Positions 33,075 through 44,707 of a stretch of 64,000 nucleotides of DNA are shown in pieces (within the stretch, counting starts at the first letter, position 1; each line of letters opens with the position of its first letter). Under the pieces are notes generated by a model. It did no database searches and was not told the DNA's origin. It saw only the letters and a list, made by a program, of their open reading frames with translations. The position numbers and the translations under genes were made by a program. Source of the stretch: Costus lasius. Lineage: Eukaryota > Streptophyta > Magnoliopsida > Zingiberales > Costaceae. The stretch spans positions 29,589,565 through 29,653,564 of the forward strand of contig CM050451.1 of assembly GCA_027563935.2 (NCBI GenBank), written 5' to 3'.

Positions 33075-34965
33075 TGATGACACCAAAATATGTAGTATAT
33101 TTTGCATCATTTTAGATACCTTTTCAAGCTAAATTGAGGATCTTTTACTTGTTTCCATGCTAAACCCATCAAATATTGCAAAGTCTACTTCTGTTTTGGT
33201 TTTTCATATTTTTTTGGAAAAAAGACGCTATTTAGGTGTTTTCAAGCAAAATCAAATACATGGAAGAGTTCTCATCATCAAGAAGAAGGCACCCAAGAAA
33301 TTTCACGCAAATCGAGATAAAGAACCAAAAATACGGCAGGGCCGTAAAGGATTTTACAGTATCGTATTTTTCACGGCTACCGTATTATCGAGATCACAGC
33401 CGTATTTTGGTGATTTTCCAAACAAAAGGTTTTCGCGAAAATACGGTACCGCCGTAAGAATTTACACGGCTGTATTTTGGGGCGCTTTCGGAACAGAAAC
33501 CTTAGCCGATTTGTCGTAAACCAGTTTACAGGCCGTACTTTCTAGATGTCTTCAGAACAGAAAGTTGCCCTGAAATTACGGCACTGTCGTAAACATTTAC
33601 ACGGGCTGTATTTTCCAGACGAATTCGACCAGAGAGTTCAGCCGATTTTACAGCACTACCGTAAACCAAATTACAGTGCCGTATGTTTCAGCAATTTCAG
33701 AACAGAATGATCGATGGATTTTACGGCAGTGTCGTAAGATATTACATAATCGTATTTCAGTTTTTGAACGCGACTCCGAGGTCAATTTCAACGCCCAATT
33801 TTTGCGGAGATGATTGCGGACGATCCAGAAGTTTATATTCGATGCCGTAAGAAGCAAAAGGGAGCTTTTCACGAGAGGATTACAGAGAGACAAAAGGCCC
33901 CAATTTTGATTGACCATGGGGGGAGAAATCACGATCCACGCCGCCGTGGAGGGTTTCGCCGCCGCGCTTGATTCAGACGACCTTCAGCCGCAATTTTTCT
34001 ACCGAAGCATCGCCTGGTGAAGGAGACAATGTACCAGAAGTTTCAGATGGAAAAGAGACAAATTGGAGGAGAAATCAAGGGAAGAAGGATCGCCACCACT
34101 GTTCACGCTTTTTTTTTGTAAAATACGGCTGTGAAATACTTCATAGTCGTGCCGTATTTTCTAAAAACTCTTCCTTTTGTTGATTTCCGATTTTCTGATA
34201 TTATGGAATATTGTATTTCCTTCACCATGCTAGCTTAAACTACTCTTGGGACATAGGGGAGTAGTTCACTTGACTTTTAATGATTAGATAACTTCTTTTT
34301 CAATATTTCGTTGAGTTTGACTTTAGCATGATGATTTTGCTCATGTGATAATTGTGCTTAAACTCTCTTTAAGTTCATATTATTAATTTTGTTCTTAGAA
34401 TTTTTGCTTGAGACTGAAAGGTAATTGCTTGAGAATTTGGAACCCTAGAATTGCATGTTAGGATCCCTTCCTTAGGTTAGATTCATCTTGATCTTTTCTA
34501 GTAAAATAATTGCCATGATTATAACATGAATCCATAGATCGAGTCTATTTGTGAAACGTGGAGATCTTGTGCGAAAGCAAAGATCGGAACATTGGAGGTC
34601 CTTGAGCAAAACTAGTTGTGAGACTCGGATGCACGAAAGTGATCCTTGAGACTCCATTAGAGATTCTATAGCTCGGATGCACGAAAGTGATCCTTGAGTT
34701 CATCCTTTGATAATATCTTCTTCATGATGAAATTGAATCAACGAAATCCTTATTCATGTCTAGTCATAAAAGTTTAAGTGAACGAAACCCTAGTCCCAGC
34801 TTTTCTCTCTAATAATCCCGCTTTTAGTTACCGATTGCTATTCTCACGATCTCGTTTTGCCTAGTTAGTAAGAAATCAACTATTTAGTATTCGACAACGT
34901 AGGTCCCTGTGGATTCGATACTTTTTTATTACTTCGTATACCAGTGCACTTGCAGTTTAACAACA
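33075..34965 (+). repeat. E 5' LTR
   Basis: It begins tgatgacacc. I place the end at 34965 (aacaaca), because the related LTR of G ends at the matching place. An alternative end is 35042 (ctatca), next to the better primer site. About 33325-33760 carries repeated tacgg/ccgta palindromes. About 34560-34710 carries 'gatgcacgaaagtgatcc' repeats. Short frames inside are not genes. Confidence 0.8.
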
Positions 34966-34971
34966 AGTTTT

Positions 34972-34989
34972 TGGTGCCGTTACCAAGGA
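34972..34989 (+). other. E upstream degenerate primer-binding-site copy
   Basis: The sequence tggtgccgttaccaagga matches the tRNA-Asp primer site with several mismatches. It is preceded by agttt just as the second copy is. It lies 77 bases before the better copy. Confidence 0.5.
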
Positions 34990-35048
34990 TTATTCCAAGG
35001 TACACGCGTGCCAAATTTGTTGTGTTCCCTTTCGGGCTATCAAGTTTT

Positions 35049-35066
35049 TGGTGCCGTTGCCGGGGA
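35049..35066 (+). other. E primer-binding site (tRNA-Asp, one mismatch)
   Basis: The sequence tggtgccgttgccgggga differs from D's perfect site by one base (C to T at position 4). It is preceded by ctatcaagttt, as in D. Confidence 0.75.
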
Positions 35067-35204
35067 ACTTAGTTTTTGTCGATATTAGAGACGTTGAGAG
35101 TATTGCTAGACTCGGTTTCATTTATGCTTTATTTTTTTATTCTTTTCTGTTTACTTACATCATTTGATCAGTTTGCTCTAGTGTGCATAGGACATTCATT
35201 TCTA

Positions 35205-36005
35205 ATGGCTGATCAAAGATCACTAAGGGACTATGCTGCCCCTAATCCTCTGGGGATACACTTCAGCATTGCTAGACCTACAATTCAGGCCTCCAACTTT
35301 GAAATTAATCCTGCCTTCGTGACTATGATCCAGCAGAATCAGTTCGGAGGATCATCAATCGAAGATCCTTATTCATATTTATATACCTTATTTGAATATT
35401 GTGATACCATAAGAATTCATGGAATTTCTGATGATGCACTAAAACTAATATTGTTCCCTTTTTCTCTCTGGGATCAAGCACGAACTTGGTTGCATTCTTG
35501 TCAACCCAATACTTTCACAACATGGGATCAATTATCAAAAGCTTTTCTGACGAGATATTTTCCACCAAGCAAGACTTTTCAATTGAGAAATCAAATCATG
35601 AACTACCAACAGAAAGAAGGAGAACCTCTTAGTGAAGCATGGGAACGATACAATGAATTGCAAAGGAAGTGTCCTCACCATGGCTTGGAGCGACGGGTCT
35701 TAATTGAAACTTTTTATTATGGTTTAATTAATCACACTCACCTCATTATTGATGCTACTGCAGGGGGAGCCTTGATGAGTAGAACAATTGATGATGCTTT
35801 CAAGTTGTTTGAGGAGATGTCGTTGAATCAGAGCCAATGGGCTCCAGATGAAGGAATTTCATATTGTCATCAACATGGTAAGAATGAGAATGAGGATCAG
35901 CAAACCCTGACCGAAGAGGTTAGTGAGCACATGTTAGAAAAATTTTTAGCTAGCCAAATCCATTCATTGCAAATTCAAAACACAAAAAAAATTCAAAGAT
36001 CTTGA
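35205..36005 (+). pseudogene. E gag (Athila-like), frameshifted at its C-terminus
   Basis: Gag forms the particle and binds the element RNA. The ATG at 35205 begins MADQRSLRDYAAP. The family core follows: ASNFEINP, QQNQFGG, FPFSLWDQARTWLHS, FLTRYFPPSKT, NYQQKEGEPLSEAWERY and LIETFYYGL. The frame ends at 36003-36005, but the homologous continuation (DLEETVSHLASQVESL) is in the next frame. One A appears lost or gained in the A-run at about 35984-35992. No CCHC knuckle was recognised, and the region between Gag and protease is acidic and low-complexity. An in-frame extension upstream to 35076 exists but lies in the leader. Confidence 0.85.
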
Positions 36006-39000
36006 AGAAACTGTTAGTCATCTTGCTTCTCAAGTAGAATCCTTAGTTACTTGCAGTAAAATTCTAGAAGGAGAAATATCTAGATTAAACACTGGGGAAC
36101 ATTGCAATGCCATTATCACTAGAAGTGTGAGACAACTAGGAGAACTTAAGGAAAAAGAGTCTATTAATGATCAGGATGAAGAATTAGAATTAGAAAAGCC
36201 TTCTGAACATGAACAAACCCTACATAGTTCAACACCTCAAAAGGGTGGTAATCAAAAAGAGGATGTTCCATGTAAAGAAGACGGATCTAAGACTAATCTA
36301 CCTCCATCCTTTAGACCACTGATACCTTTTCCCCAAAGGTTAGTAGAAGAGAAGTTAGATAAGCAATTTGGGAGATTTCTTGATGTTTTGAAAAAGCTTT
36401 ACATTAATATACCATTTACTGAAGCTTTATCTCAAGTGCCCATATATGCTAAATTTTTGAAAGAAATCCTGTCTAACAAAAGAAAGATAGAAAACTATGG
36501 TACTGTTTCTTTAACCGAAGAATGTAGTGCTGTTATTCAAAATAGGTTACCACCGAAATTGAATGATCCAGGTAGTTTCTCTATCCCATGTTTTATTGGA
36601 AATATGGCTTTTGACCGAGCCTTATGTGATCTAGGGGCTAGTGTAAGTCTTATGCTTGTGTGCAGGAAATTGGACATGGGAGCTCCTAAGCTGACTACAA
36701 GTTCTTTGCAGCTCGCCGATCGATCAGTAAAATATCCAGTAGGTATTCTAGAGGATGTTCCTATACATGTTGGTAAGTACTTCATACCTGCTGATTTTAT
36801 GGTACTTGAAATGGAAGAAGACGCCAAGATTCCTATTATTCTAGGTAAGCCATTCTTAGGTACTGCTGGAGCCCTTATTGATGTAAGGAATGACAAACTT
36901 GCTTTAAGAATTGGCAATGATAAGATTGAATTTGATTTGAATAATTCATTGAAAAAACCTGCTTATGCTAGTTCCTGTTGCACTATTTAGTCCATTGATG
37001 ACACAGTTTATGACGCTAGTTGTTTATTTGATGATTCTTCTAATGATGTTTCTTTTTCTGATTCCTTGGAAAATTCTTGTGAAAAAATTGATAGTCCTGG
37101 TTTTAAGAATGATTTTGATGATTTTGATGATGAGAAACACGATATCTTAGATTGTGCTACTTTTGATAATGAAAGTGAAAAGATCCCTAAAGTTGAGTTG
37201 AAAGTTTTACCTGATAACCTTAGATATGAATTTCTTGGTCCTAACTCTACCTACCCTGTGATTGTGGATGCTAAATTAGATGCAAGGGAAACTGATTTAC
37301 TCCTGGAGGAGCTAAGAATTCATATAAAGGTAATTGGTGAAGGTTCCCCTAAGGGGGCGAAACCCTAATATGCGCATGTAGAATATTTTGCATAGCGGAA
37401 GCTAGGGTTTCTTAAGGAATCGCATGCATGAATATATGATCAACTTCATGAACTTGTATAGATCAAACGAAAAACATACCAATGCCATTTCTTGGATGGC
37501 GACTTGGAAGCAAGAGGGCGATGTGGCTCTCCTCCAAAGCGTGCGCACACAAGATGTATGATCGCCTACTCCTTGTCGATCTTTGTGCTAGCAAAGTTCT
37601 CCAAGTCTCCTAACCGTGTGAAGGAGATGAGATGCTTTTCTTGGCTTTCGAACTCCCTCTCTTTGTGTGAAGAAGATCACCGAAAGAGGAGCGTCGTCAA
37701 GAGGAAGAGGCGAGGTAGCGAAGAGTAATGCCCTCGAACGTGAGGCGTTATGCCCAAACGTGGAAGCGTTACTCTATTTTGGAAAACCAACTTCCAAAAA
37801 TAGCAAACCCCTTAACGCTCATGCGTTTACACAATTAAACCGATCGCCACGTTATCTCCCATTGAACCATGCGCTCACATGATGAGCCGGTTCAATTAGA
37901 TTTGGTTCAAAGACCAAATTAAGCCAAGCATGGGTCTAGATCAAATTAAACCATAAGGTTCAAGATCTAACCATTCATCTCTTGATGCTCTTGATCTCAC
38001 CGATCTAGCATCAATTATCTCGATCGAAGCTTACCGATCTCAAGCCCTAATCAATCAAACATGATCAGACCAGATCTCACTTACAATCAGAGTTTAAACT
38101 CCTTTAAACTGAACCAGAACAATTCAGTCCACACGATCTGACTTAAGTAAGCCATATCATCAAATTGTGCGACCCTAAGGGTTTCCTTTAAATGTCGGTA
38201 ACGATAACTCACGTTATCACGATCAGTGAGGGGTATCTAGCAACACATCACTGTCTCCCGATATAAAGGAAAGAGTCTTCCAAGACTACACCCAAACCAT
38301 AGCACAAGTGTGAACCCAACTCACTAGGCATATGTGTTTCCTTTGCCACTGGACGTTCTTATTGGACAAGCGTGTCAAGCCTGTAATTCCAATATGATGA
38401 GAATGATTAGATCAGATGAACATAGTCATCTGGGTATGGCCATACACTTTCTCAATCATCTCATCCAGGGGGCCCCTATAGAACATCACACTCCAAACAA
38501 GGAGACGGCAATCCTATATCTATCACTAGTGCCCTAACATGACTCATGCTCATTATCCAAGATAATCTATAACCATTATGTTTCAAATGATATTGAACTA
38601 CCTCAAAACAATGCCAATCATCATTTAGAAACACAAGTGATCTCAAGTCAGAGGAAATATGCCACTTGTTTGCTTATAAGGATTATTCACATTGTGACAA
38701 GCAATTGAATATCCCAAGTAGGGTCTGTCCAGTACATCCAATGTACCCATGAGTCTACATCTTATTCCATGCTCGAAGCATCCTATAAGATTAGAACACA
38801 TATTAGTCTTAATCATATCAAGGCTGTCTCATGTTCACCAAGATATCTCGACTAAGGACAAAACTGCATGTCAGCCAAGCTGAACAGCATTGAGACATTA
38901 TTCAGAAGTATACATATTGGAGCAGATGATGTAACAACCTGAATAACAACCATTGCCTTTATAAACATTGAGTTTATACATGATACTGATATAATCCCAA

Positions 39001-41791
39001 GGCCTCAAACATTAGCCTTAAGGGCATACCCCAACAATTGGATATTCCATTGATGACTTAAAAGGGATTAACCCTTCTTTTTGTATGCACAGGATTCACA
39101 TGGAGGATGAGCACAAGCCGCATGTAGATTTTCAGAGAAGGCTCAACCCATCTATGACAGAAGTGGTGAAGAAGGAAGTACTAAAATTGCTAGATGCAGG
39201 TATTATCTACCCTATCTCAGATAGTAAGTGGGTGAGTCCTGTACACTGTGTTCCAAAGAAGGGGGATGTCACTGTAATGAAAAATAAGGATAATGAATTG
39301 ATACCTGTTAGAAATACCACTAGTTGGCGTATGTGTATTGATTATAGATAATTAAATACTGCCACTAGGAAGGATCATTTTCCCTTGCCTTTCATTGATC
39401 AAATGGTGGAAAGACTTGCCAAGCACTCTCACTTTTGTTTTCTTGATGGGTATTCCGGATTTTTTCAGATTCCTATTCATCCTGATGATCAGGATAAAAC
39501 CACTTTTACATGTCCTTATGGTACTTTTGCTTATAGAAGAATGCCCTTTGGTTTATGCAATGCACTTGCCACTTTTCAAAGATGTATGATGTCGATTTTT
39601 TCTGAATTTATTGAAAACTTCATAGATGTTTTTATGGGTGATTTCTCTGTCTATGGTTTTTTTTTATGACTGCTTAGCTAATCTTTCTAGAGTTTTACAG
39701 AGATGCGAAGAGACTAACCTTGTCTTGAATTGGGAAAAATGTCACTTTATGGTTAGACAGGGGATAGTTTTGGGCCATCTCGTTTCAGAGAGAGGGATTG
39801 AAGTGGACAAGGCCAAGATAGAAGTGATTGAGAAGTTAGCACCTCCCACCACTGTCAAGGAGATCAGGAGCTTTTTGGGACATGTAGGGTTTTACAGGAG
39901 ATTCATCAAGGACTTCTTTAAACTTGCTAAACCTTTAACTGATTTACTTTATAAAGACGCCAAATTCTGCTTTGATGAGAAATGTCTGTTTGCTTTTCAG
40001 GAGTTAAAGAAAACTTTGGTTTCAGCACCCATCATTCAGCCCCCAGATTGGGACTTGCCCTTTGAACTCATGTGTGACGCCAGTGATTATGCAGTGGGAG
40101 CAGTCTTGGGACAAAGAAAAGATAAGAAACCTCATGTTATTCACTACGCCAGCAAAACTTTGGATGAGGCACAAAGAAATTACACCACCACTGAGAAGGA
40201 ATTATTGGCCATAGTATTTGCTTTTGATAAATTTAGGTCTTACTTGATTAACTCTAAAGTGGTAGTGTACACTGACCATGCAGCTGTGAAATACTTAATG
40301 AAGAAAAAAGACAGCAAACCACGATTACTCAGATGGATTTTACTTCTGCAAGAATTTGATTTGGAGATTAAAGACAAAAAGGGATCAGAAAACCTTGTTG
40401 CAGATCATCTCTCAAGAATAATGGCAGACACTGAAAAGAATGATGAAATCAATGATTCTTTCCCTGAAGAACAGCTCTTAACCATTGAACAACTCAAAGG
40501 ACCCTGGTATGCTGACATAGTGAATTATCTTGTAGCCAATATTTTTCCTCCTAATTTGAGCTACCAAAAAAAGAAAAGATTTTTGGCTGAGGTGAAACAC
40601 TATTTTTGGGATGAGCCTTATGTGTTTAGAAGATGTGTACCTGAAGAAGAAATTACAGATATTTTGCTTCAATGTCATGGATCCTCCTATGGTGGTCATG
40701 CCGGTACTGAAAAAACTGCTTTTAAGGTGCTACAATCAGGTTTTTATTGGCCCACAATTTTCAAAGATGCTAGAAACTTTGTATCATCTTGTGATAGATG
40801 TCAAAAGACTGGGAATATTAACAGAAGACATGAAATGCCACTGTCCAATATTCTTGAAGTTGAGATATTTGATGTTTGGGGGATTGACTTCATGGGACCT
40901 TTCCCATCTTCTGGAGGTAACAAGTACATTCTTGTAGCAGTTGATTATGTCTCAAAATGGGTTGAAGCTCTTGCTTCACCAACCAATGATTCGAGAGTTG
41001 TTATTAAATTGTTCAAGAAGATTATCTTTTCACGATATGGAACACCCCGAGTAGTGATCAGTGATGGAGGCTCGCATTTTATATAACATAAGTTTTCAGC
41101 CTTACTAAGGAAGTACGGAGTTAATCATAAAGTTGCAACACCCTATCACCCCCAAACAAGTGGACGGGTTGAGATATCAAACAAAGAGATCAAAGGAATT
41201 CTGGAGAAAACAGTGTCGCGCACTAGAAAAGACTGGGCATTCAAACTTGATGATGCATTGTGGGCTTACAGGATTGCTTTCAAAACACCCATAGGTATGT
41301 CCCCCTTTCAATTGATTTATGAAAAATCATGTCACCTTTCCGTAGAGCTCGAGCATAAGGCATTCTGGGCAATCAAGAAGCTGAATTTTGACTTGAAAAA
41401 TGCGGGTGAAAAACAGAGGTTGCAATTAAATGAACTAGATGAGATCAGACTCTCTGCATATGAGAATGCAAGAATCTACAAAGAGAGGACTAAGAGATGG
41501 CATGATCGACAGATTTTCAGAAAAGACTTCCAACCTGGTGACTTTGTTCTATTATTCAATTATAGATTGAGACTTTTTCCAGGAAAGCTTATGTCTCGAT
41601 GGTCTGGTCCTTTTCAGGTAAAGAAAGCCTATCCCTACGGAGCTGTAGACGTATGGAGCGAGGGAACGGGAGAATTCAAAGTTAATGGTCAAAGATTGAA
41701 GCATTATTATCAGGAAGAGCAGATTGGGGAAAAGGAAAGTTTTTACCTTGATAAGCCACGATCAAATCCGAGTGTCGAACGGTCAAGCTAA
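35993..41791 (+). pseudogene. E pol (protease, RT, RNase H, integrase), multiply broken and interrupted by solo LTR I
   Basis: Protease has LCDLGAS (aspartate at 36628). A TAG follows at 36988-36990. RT begins before solo LTR I (37338-39036) and resumes at about 39042 in the same frame, because insertion plus duplication is 1704 bp. CAA-to-TAA at 39349-39351 breaks MCIDYRQ. The catalytic pair, usually FMDD in this lineage, is FMGD (about 39634), a lost aspartate. A T-run at about 39657-39666 causes a frameshift. RNase H ([14 protein letters not shown]) and integrase (zinc site about 40680-40805; D at 40886, D at 41063, E at 41171, D-x35-E spacing kept) follow, with TAA at 41084-41086. The last frame ends at 41791. 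RT motifs (DGYSGF, TCPYGTFAYRRMPFGLCNA) point to Athila. Confidence 0.9.
37338..39036 (-). mobile_element. Solo LTR I (copia, A/B/C superfamily) inside E pol
   Basis: A single 1699-bp LTR runs TGAAGGTTCC to CCCCAACA on the + strand and is flanked by ATTGG (37333-37337, 39037-39041). There is no internal sequence, so it is the product of recombination between the two LTRs of a former full element. It has the C/G repeat at the U5 end (about 37344-37357), the box ccaaaaatag (37794-37803) in an imperfect palindrome from 37774, gctcacatgatgagc (37873-37887) and the shared core. Short frames within it are not genes. Confidence 0.95.
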
Positions 41792-42925
41792 TGACCTTTT
41801 AAACTAGTGTTTCTTGGGAGGCAACCCAAGCACTCTTACTTAGTTTAATCACTTCTATTTTAGTTGTTTTTAGAATTAAAATTTCCTTTTTTTAGGGGAA
41901 TAGAATAAAGAGGGAGTTATGAAGAAAGTTGAATCCAACGGTGGCGAAAAATTGAATTTTGTGAGCATCACTTTCCATACTACTTTGCATTCTATTTTCC
42001 TCGATCTTTTGAAAAAGAATTGGATGCATACGATCCACTTTCTACCATCTTGTGGTGTGGTCCTATTTTTTTGGAAAAAAATTTTCATTGATAAATATCT
42101 TCCACGATGCATGATTGAAGATATAGCCCTGTCATGTTAAATTTATTTCTTCAATACATATTTGTCTATTGAGATATGACATTGATTGATGCATAAAATT
42201 TTGGGTAGATATATTATTTGAAGAGTAAGATTTAAAGGTGAAACTTCTCTTTTGAATAAAATGAGTATATTAGTATGATTTGAGAATTTAGATCAATTGA
42301 TCAACCTTGTTGAGGCTTAGTCTATTTTTGCTATTTGTTGGGAAAGAAGAATCCAAGATCCATAAAAATAGTGAGAGACTCCCCTACTTGGCACTATGTA
42401 AAATTGATAGTGATACCTAAGAACATGGGTTGAAGTCTATACATGAAAAATAATGAGAGAGAAAAAGAATAAGACTCCTTTGCTTGGCACTACGTAAAAT
42501 TGACAGTGGTACCGAAGAAAGAGTTGAAGTCAAAAATAAAAAGTATGTGTCTATGTGGGTACATGCCATCTTTAGAAAAACAAACAAAATGCAATAAAAA
42601 AAAACTGTGTGGAAAAAGATCTTGGAGACCTAATTCCTATAAACAAAAGCCATGATAGATTTAAATTGATACTGGGTGAAATCATGAGATTGAAATTTCT
42701 ATTTATCATACGGTTGCAAATTTTTATTTGATTGAGTTGTGAATCTAGAAAATTGAGTTCTGAGGATGATATGTTTACTTGAAATTTTGTTAATCAATTA
42801 ATAGAATTTTTCATTGACAAGTTGTATTTTAGAAATTTATTTGAGCATGAAAAGGTTATTCTTTAAATTTGAAATCAAAATTTGATTTTTGCTTGAGGAA
42901 AAGCAAGGTTTGAGCCTTATGTGTT
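41792..42925 (+). other. E 3' non-coding tail
   Basis: About 1.1 kb lies between the integrase stop and the 3' LTR. It shows no env-like gene; frames at 41876-42140 are short and have no signal or membrane pattern I trust. The part from about 42110 matches G's tail (about 680-1542). It contains the hairpin at 41813-41830 and a gcttgag/aagcaa repeat near 42888-42908. Confidence 0.75.
41813..41830 (+). repeat. Hairpin after E integrase
   Basis: The sequence cttgggaggcaacccaag has perfect 6-bp arms and a 6-base loop, 22 bases after the integrase stop codon. A 'tgggaggcaaccca' motif at this position is, from general knowledge, a recurring mark of Athila/Tat-type plant gypsy elements. Confidence 0.7.
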
Positions 42926-44707
42926 TGATGACACCAAAATATGTAGTATATTTTGCATCATTTTAGATACCTTTTCAAGCTAAATTGAGGATCTTTTACT
43001 TGTTTCCATGCTAAACCCATCAAATATTGCAAAGTCTACTTCTGTTTTGGTTTTTCATATTTTTCTGGCAAAAAGACGCTATTTTAGGCGTTTTCAAGCA
43101 AAATCAAATACATGGAAGAGTTCTCATCATCAAGAAGAAGGCACCCAAGAAATTTCACGCAAATCGAGGCAAAGAACCAAAAATATGGCAGGGCCGTAAA
43201 GGATTTTACGGTACCGTATTTTTCACGGCTACCGTATTATCGAGATCACGGCCGTATTTTGGTGATTTTCCAAACAGAAGGTTTTCACGAAAATACGGTA
43301 CCGTCGTAAGAATTTACACGGCCGTATTTTGGGGCGCTTTCGGAATAGAAACCTTAGCCGATTTTACGGCACTGCCGTAAACCAGTTTATGGGCCGTATT
43401 TTCCAGATGTCTTCAGAATAGAAAGTTGCCCTGAAATTATGGCACTGCCGTAAACATTTACACAGGTCGTATTTTCCAGACGAATTCGACCAGAGAGTTC
43501 AGCCTATTTTACGGCACTACCGTAAACCAAATTACGATGCCGTATGTTTCAGCAATTTCAGAACAGAATGATGGATGGAATTTACTGCAGTGTCGTAAGA
43601 TATTACACTGCCGTATTTCAGTTTTTGAACGCAACTCCCAGGTCAATTTCAACGCCCGATTTTTTGCGGAGATGATTGCAGACGATCCTGAAGTTTATAT
43701 TCGATGTCGTAAGAAGCAAAAGGGAGCTTTTCACGAGAGGATTACAAAGAGACAAAAGGCCCCAATTTTGATTGACCGTGGGGGGAGAAATCGCGATCCA
43801 CGCCGCCGTGGAGGGTTTCGCCGCTGCGCTCGATTTAGACGACCTCCGGCCGTGATTTTTCTACCGAAGCATCGCCTGGTGAAGGAGACAACGTACCAGA
43901 AGTTTCAGATCGAAAAGAGGCAAATTGGAGGAGAAATCAAGGGAAGAGGGATCGGCACCACCGTTCACGCTTTTTTTTTTGTAAAATACGGCTGTGAAAT
44001 ACTTCACAGTCGTGCTGTATTTTCTAAAAACTCTTCTTTTTGTTGATTTTTGATTTTCTGAAATTATGGAATATTGTATTTCCTTCACCATGCTAGCTTA
44101 AACTACTCTTGGGACATGGGGGAGTAGTTCACTTGACTTTTAATGATTAGATAACTTCTTTTTCAATATTTCATTGAGTTTGACTTTAGCATGATGATTT
44201 TGCTCATGTGATAATTGTGCTTAGACTCTCTTTAAGTTCATATTATTAATTATGTTCTTAGAATTTTCGCTTGAGATTGAAAGGTAATTGCTTGAGAATT
44301 TGGAACACTAGAATTGCATGTTAGGATCCCTTCCTTAGGTTAGATCCATCTTGATCTTTTCTAGTAAAATAATTGCCATGATTATAACATGAATCCATAG
44401 ATCGAGTCTATTTGTCAAACGTGGAGATCTTGTGCGAAAGCAAAGATCGGAACGTTGGAGGTCCTTGAGCAAAACTAGTTGCGAGACTCGGATGCACGAA
44501 AGTGATCCTTGAGACTCTACTAGAGATTCTAGAGCTCGGATGCACGAAAGTGATCCTTGAGTTCATCCTTTGATAATATCTTCTTCATGATGAAATTGAT
44601 TCAACGAAATCCTTATTCATATCTAGTCATAAAAGTTTAAGTGAACGAAACCCTAGTCCCAGCTTTTCTCTCTGATAATCCCGCTTTTAGTTACCGATTG
44701 CTATTCT
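42926..44707 (+). repeat. E 3' LTR, left 1782 bp (interrupted by F)
   Basis: It starts tgatgacaccaaaatatg like the 5' LTR at 33075 and runs colinear with it to attct (44703-44707), matching 5' LTR position 34844. There F begins. It shows many point differences and small indels against the 5' copy. The tacgg/ccgta palindrome array is at about 43190-43620. The 169-residue frame at 43537-44046 is an LTR frame that is broken in the 5' copy. Confidence 0.88.
43190..43620 (+). repeat. Array of tacgg/ccgta palindromes in E 3' LTR
   Basis: There are roughly ten imperfect inverted repeats of the type ttacggcactgccgtaa, separated by 20-70 bases. The same array is in the 5' LTR (33325-33760), and a shorter one is in G (about 1805-1945). 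Confidence 0.7.

Larger units (their letters stand above)
33075..44707 (+). mobile_element. Element E: decayed Athila-like Ty3/gypsy retrotransposon (3' end displaced by F)
   Basis: It starts tgatgacacc after accgc in D's gag. Its parts are a 5' LTR, tRNA-Asp-like primer site, gag, protease, RT, RNase H, integrase, a non-coding tail and a 3' LTR beginning at 42926. The 3' LTR is cut at 44707 by element F, so its end and the second ACCGC lie off-window. Solo LTR I sits between protease and RT. Coding is broken by several stops, two frameshifts and a lost RT catalytic aspartate. The LTRs differ much more than those of A, B, C or H, which agrees with E being older. There is no env-like frame between integrase and the 3' LTR. 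Confidence 0.9.

Noticed and set aside
41792..42925. An env-like gene downstream of E's integrase, as some Athila elements carry
   Set aside because: The stretch has only short frames and no long frame with signal peptide and membrane segment, so nothing supports an envelope-like product here.
43537..44046. 169-codon plus-strand frame in E's 3' LTR
   Set aside because: The equivalent part of the 5' LTR is interrupted by stops and frame changes, and the composition follows the LTR palindromes. It is an incidental frame.
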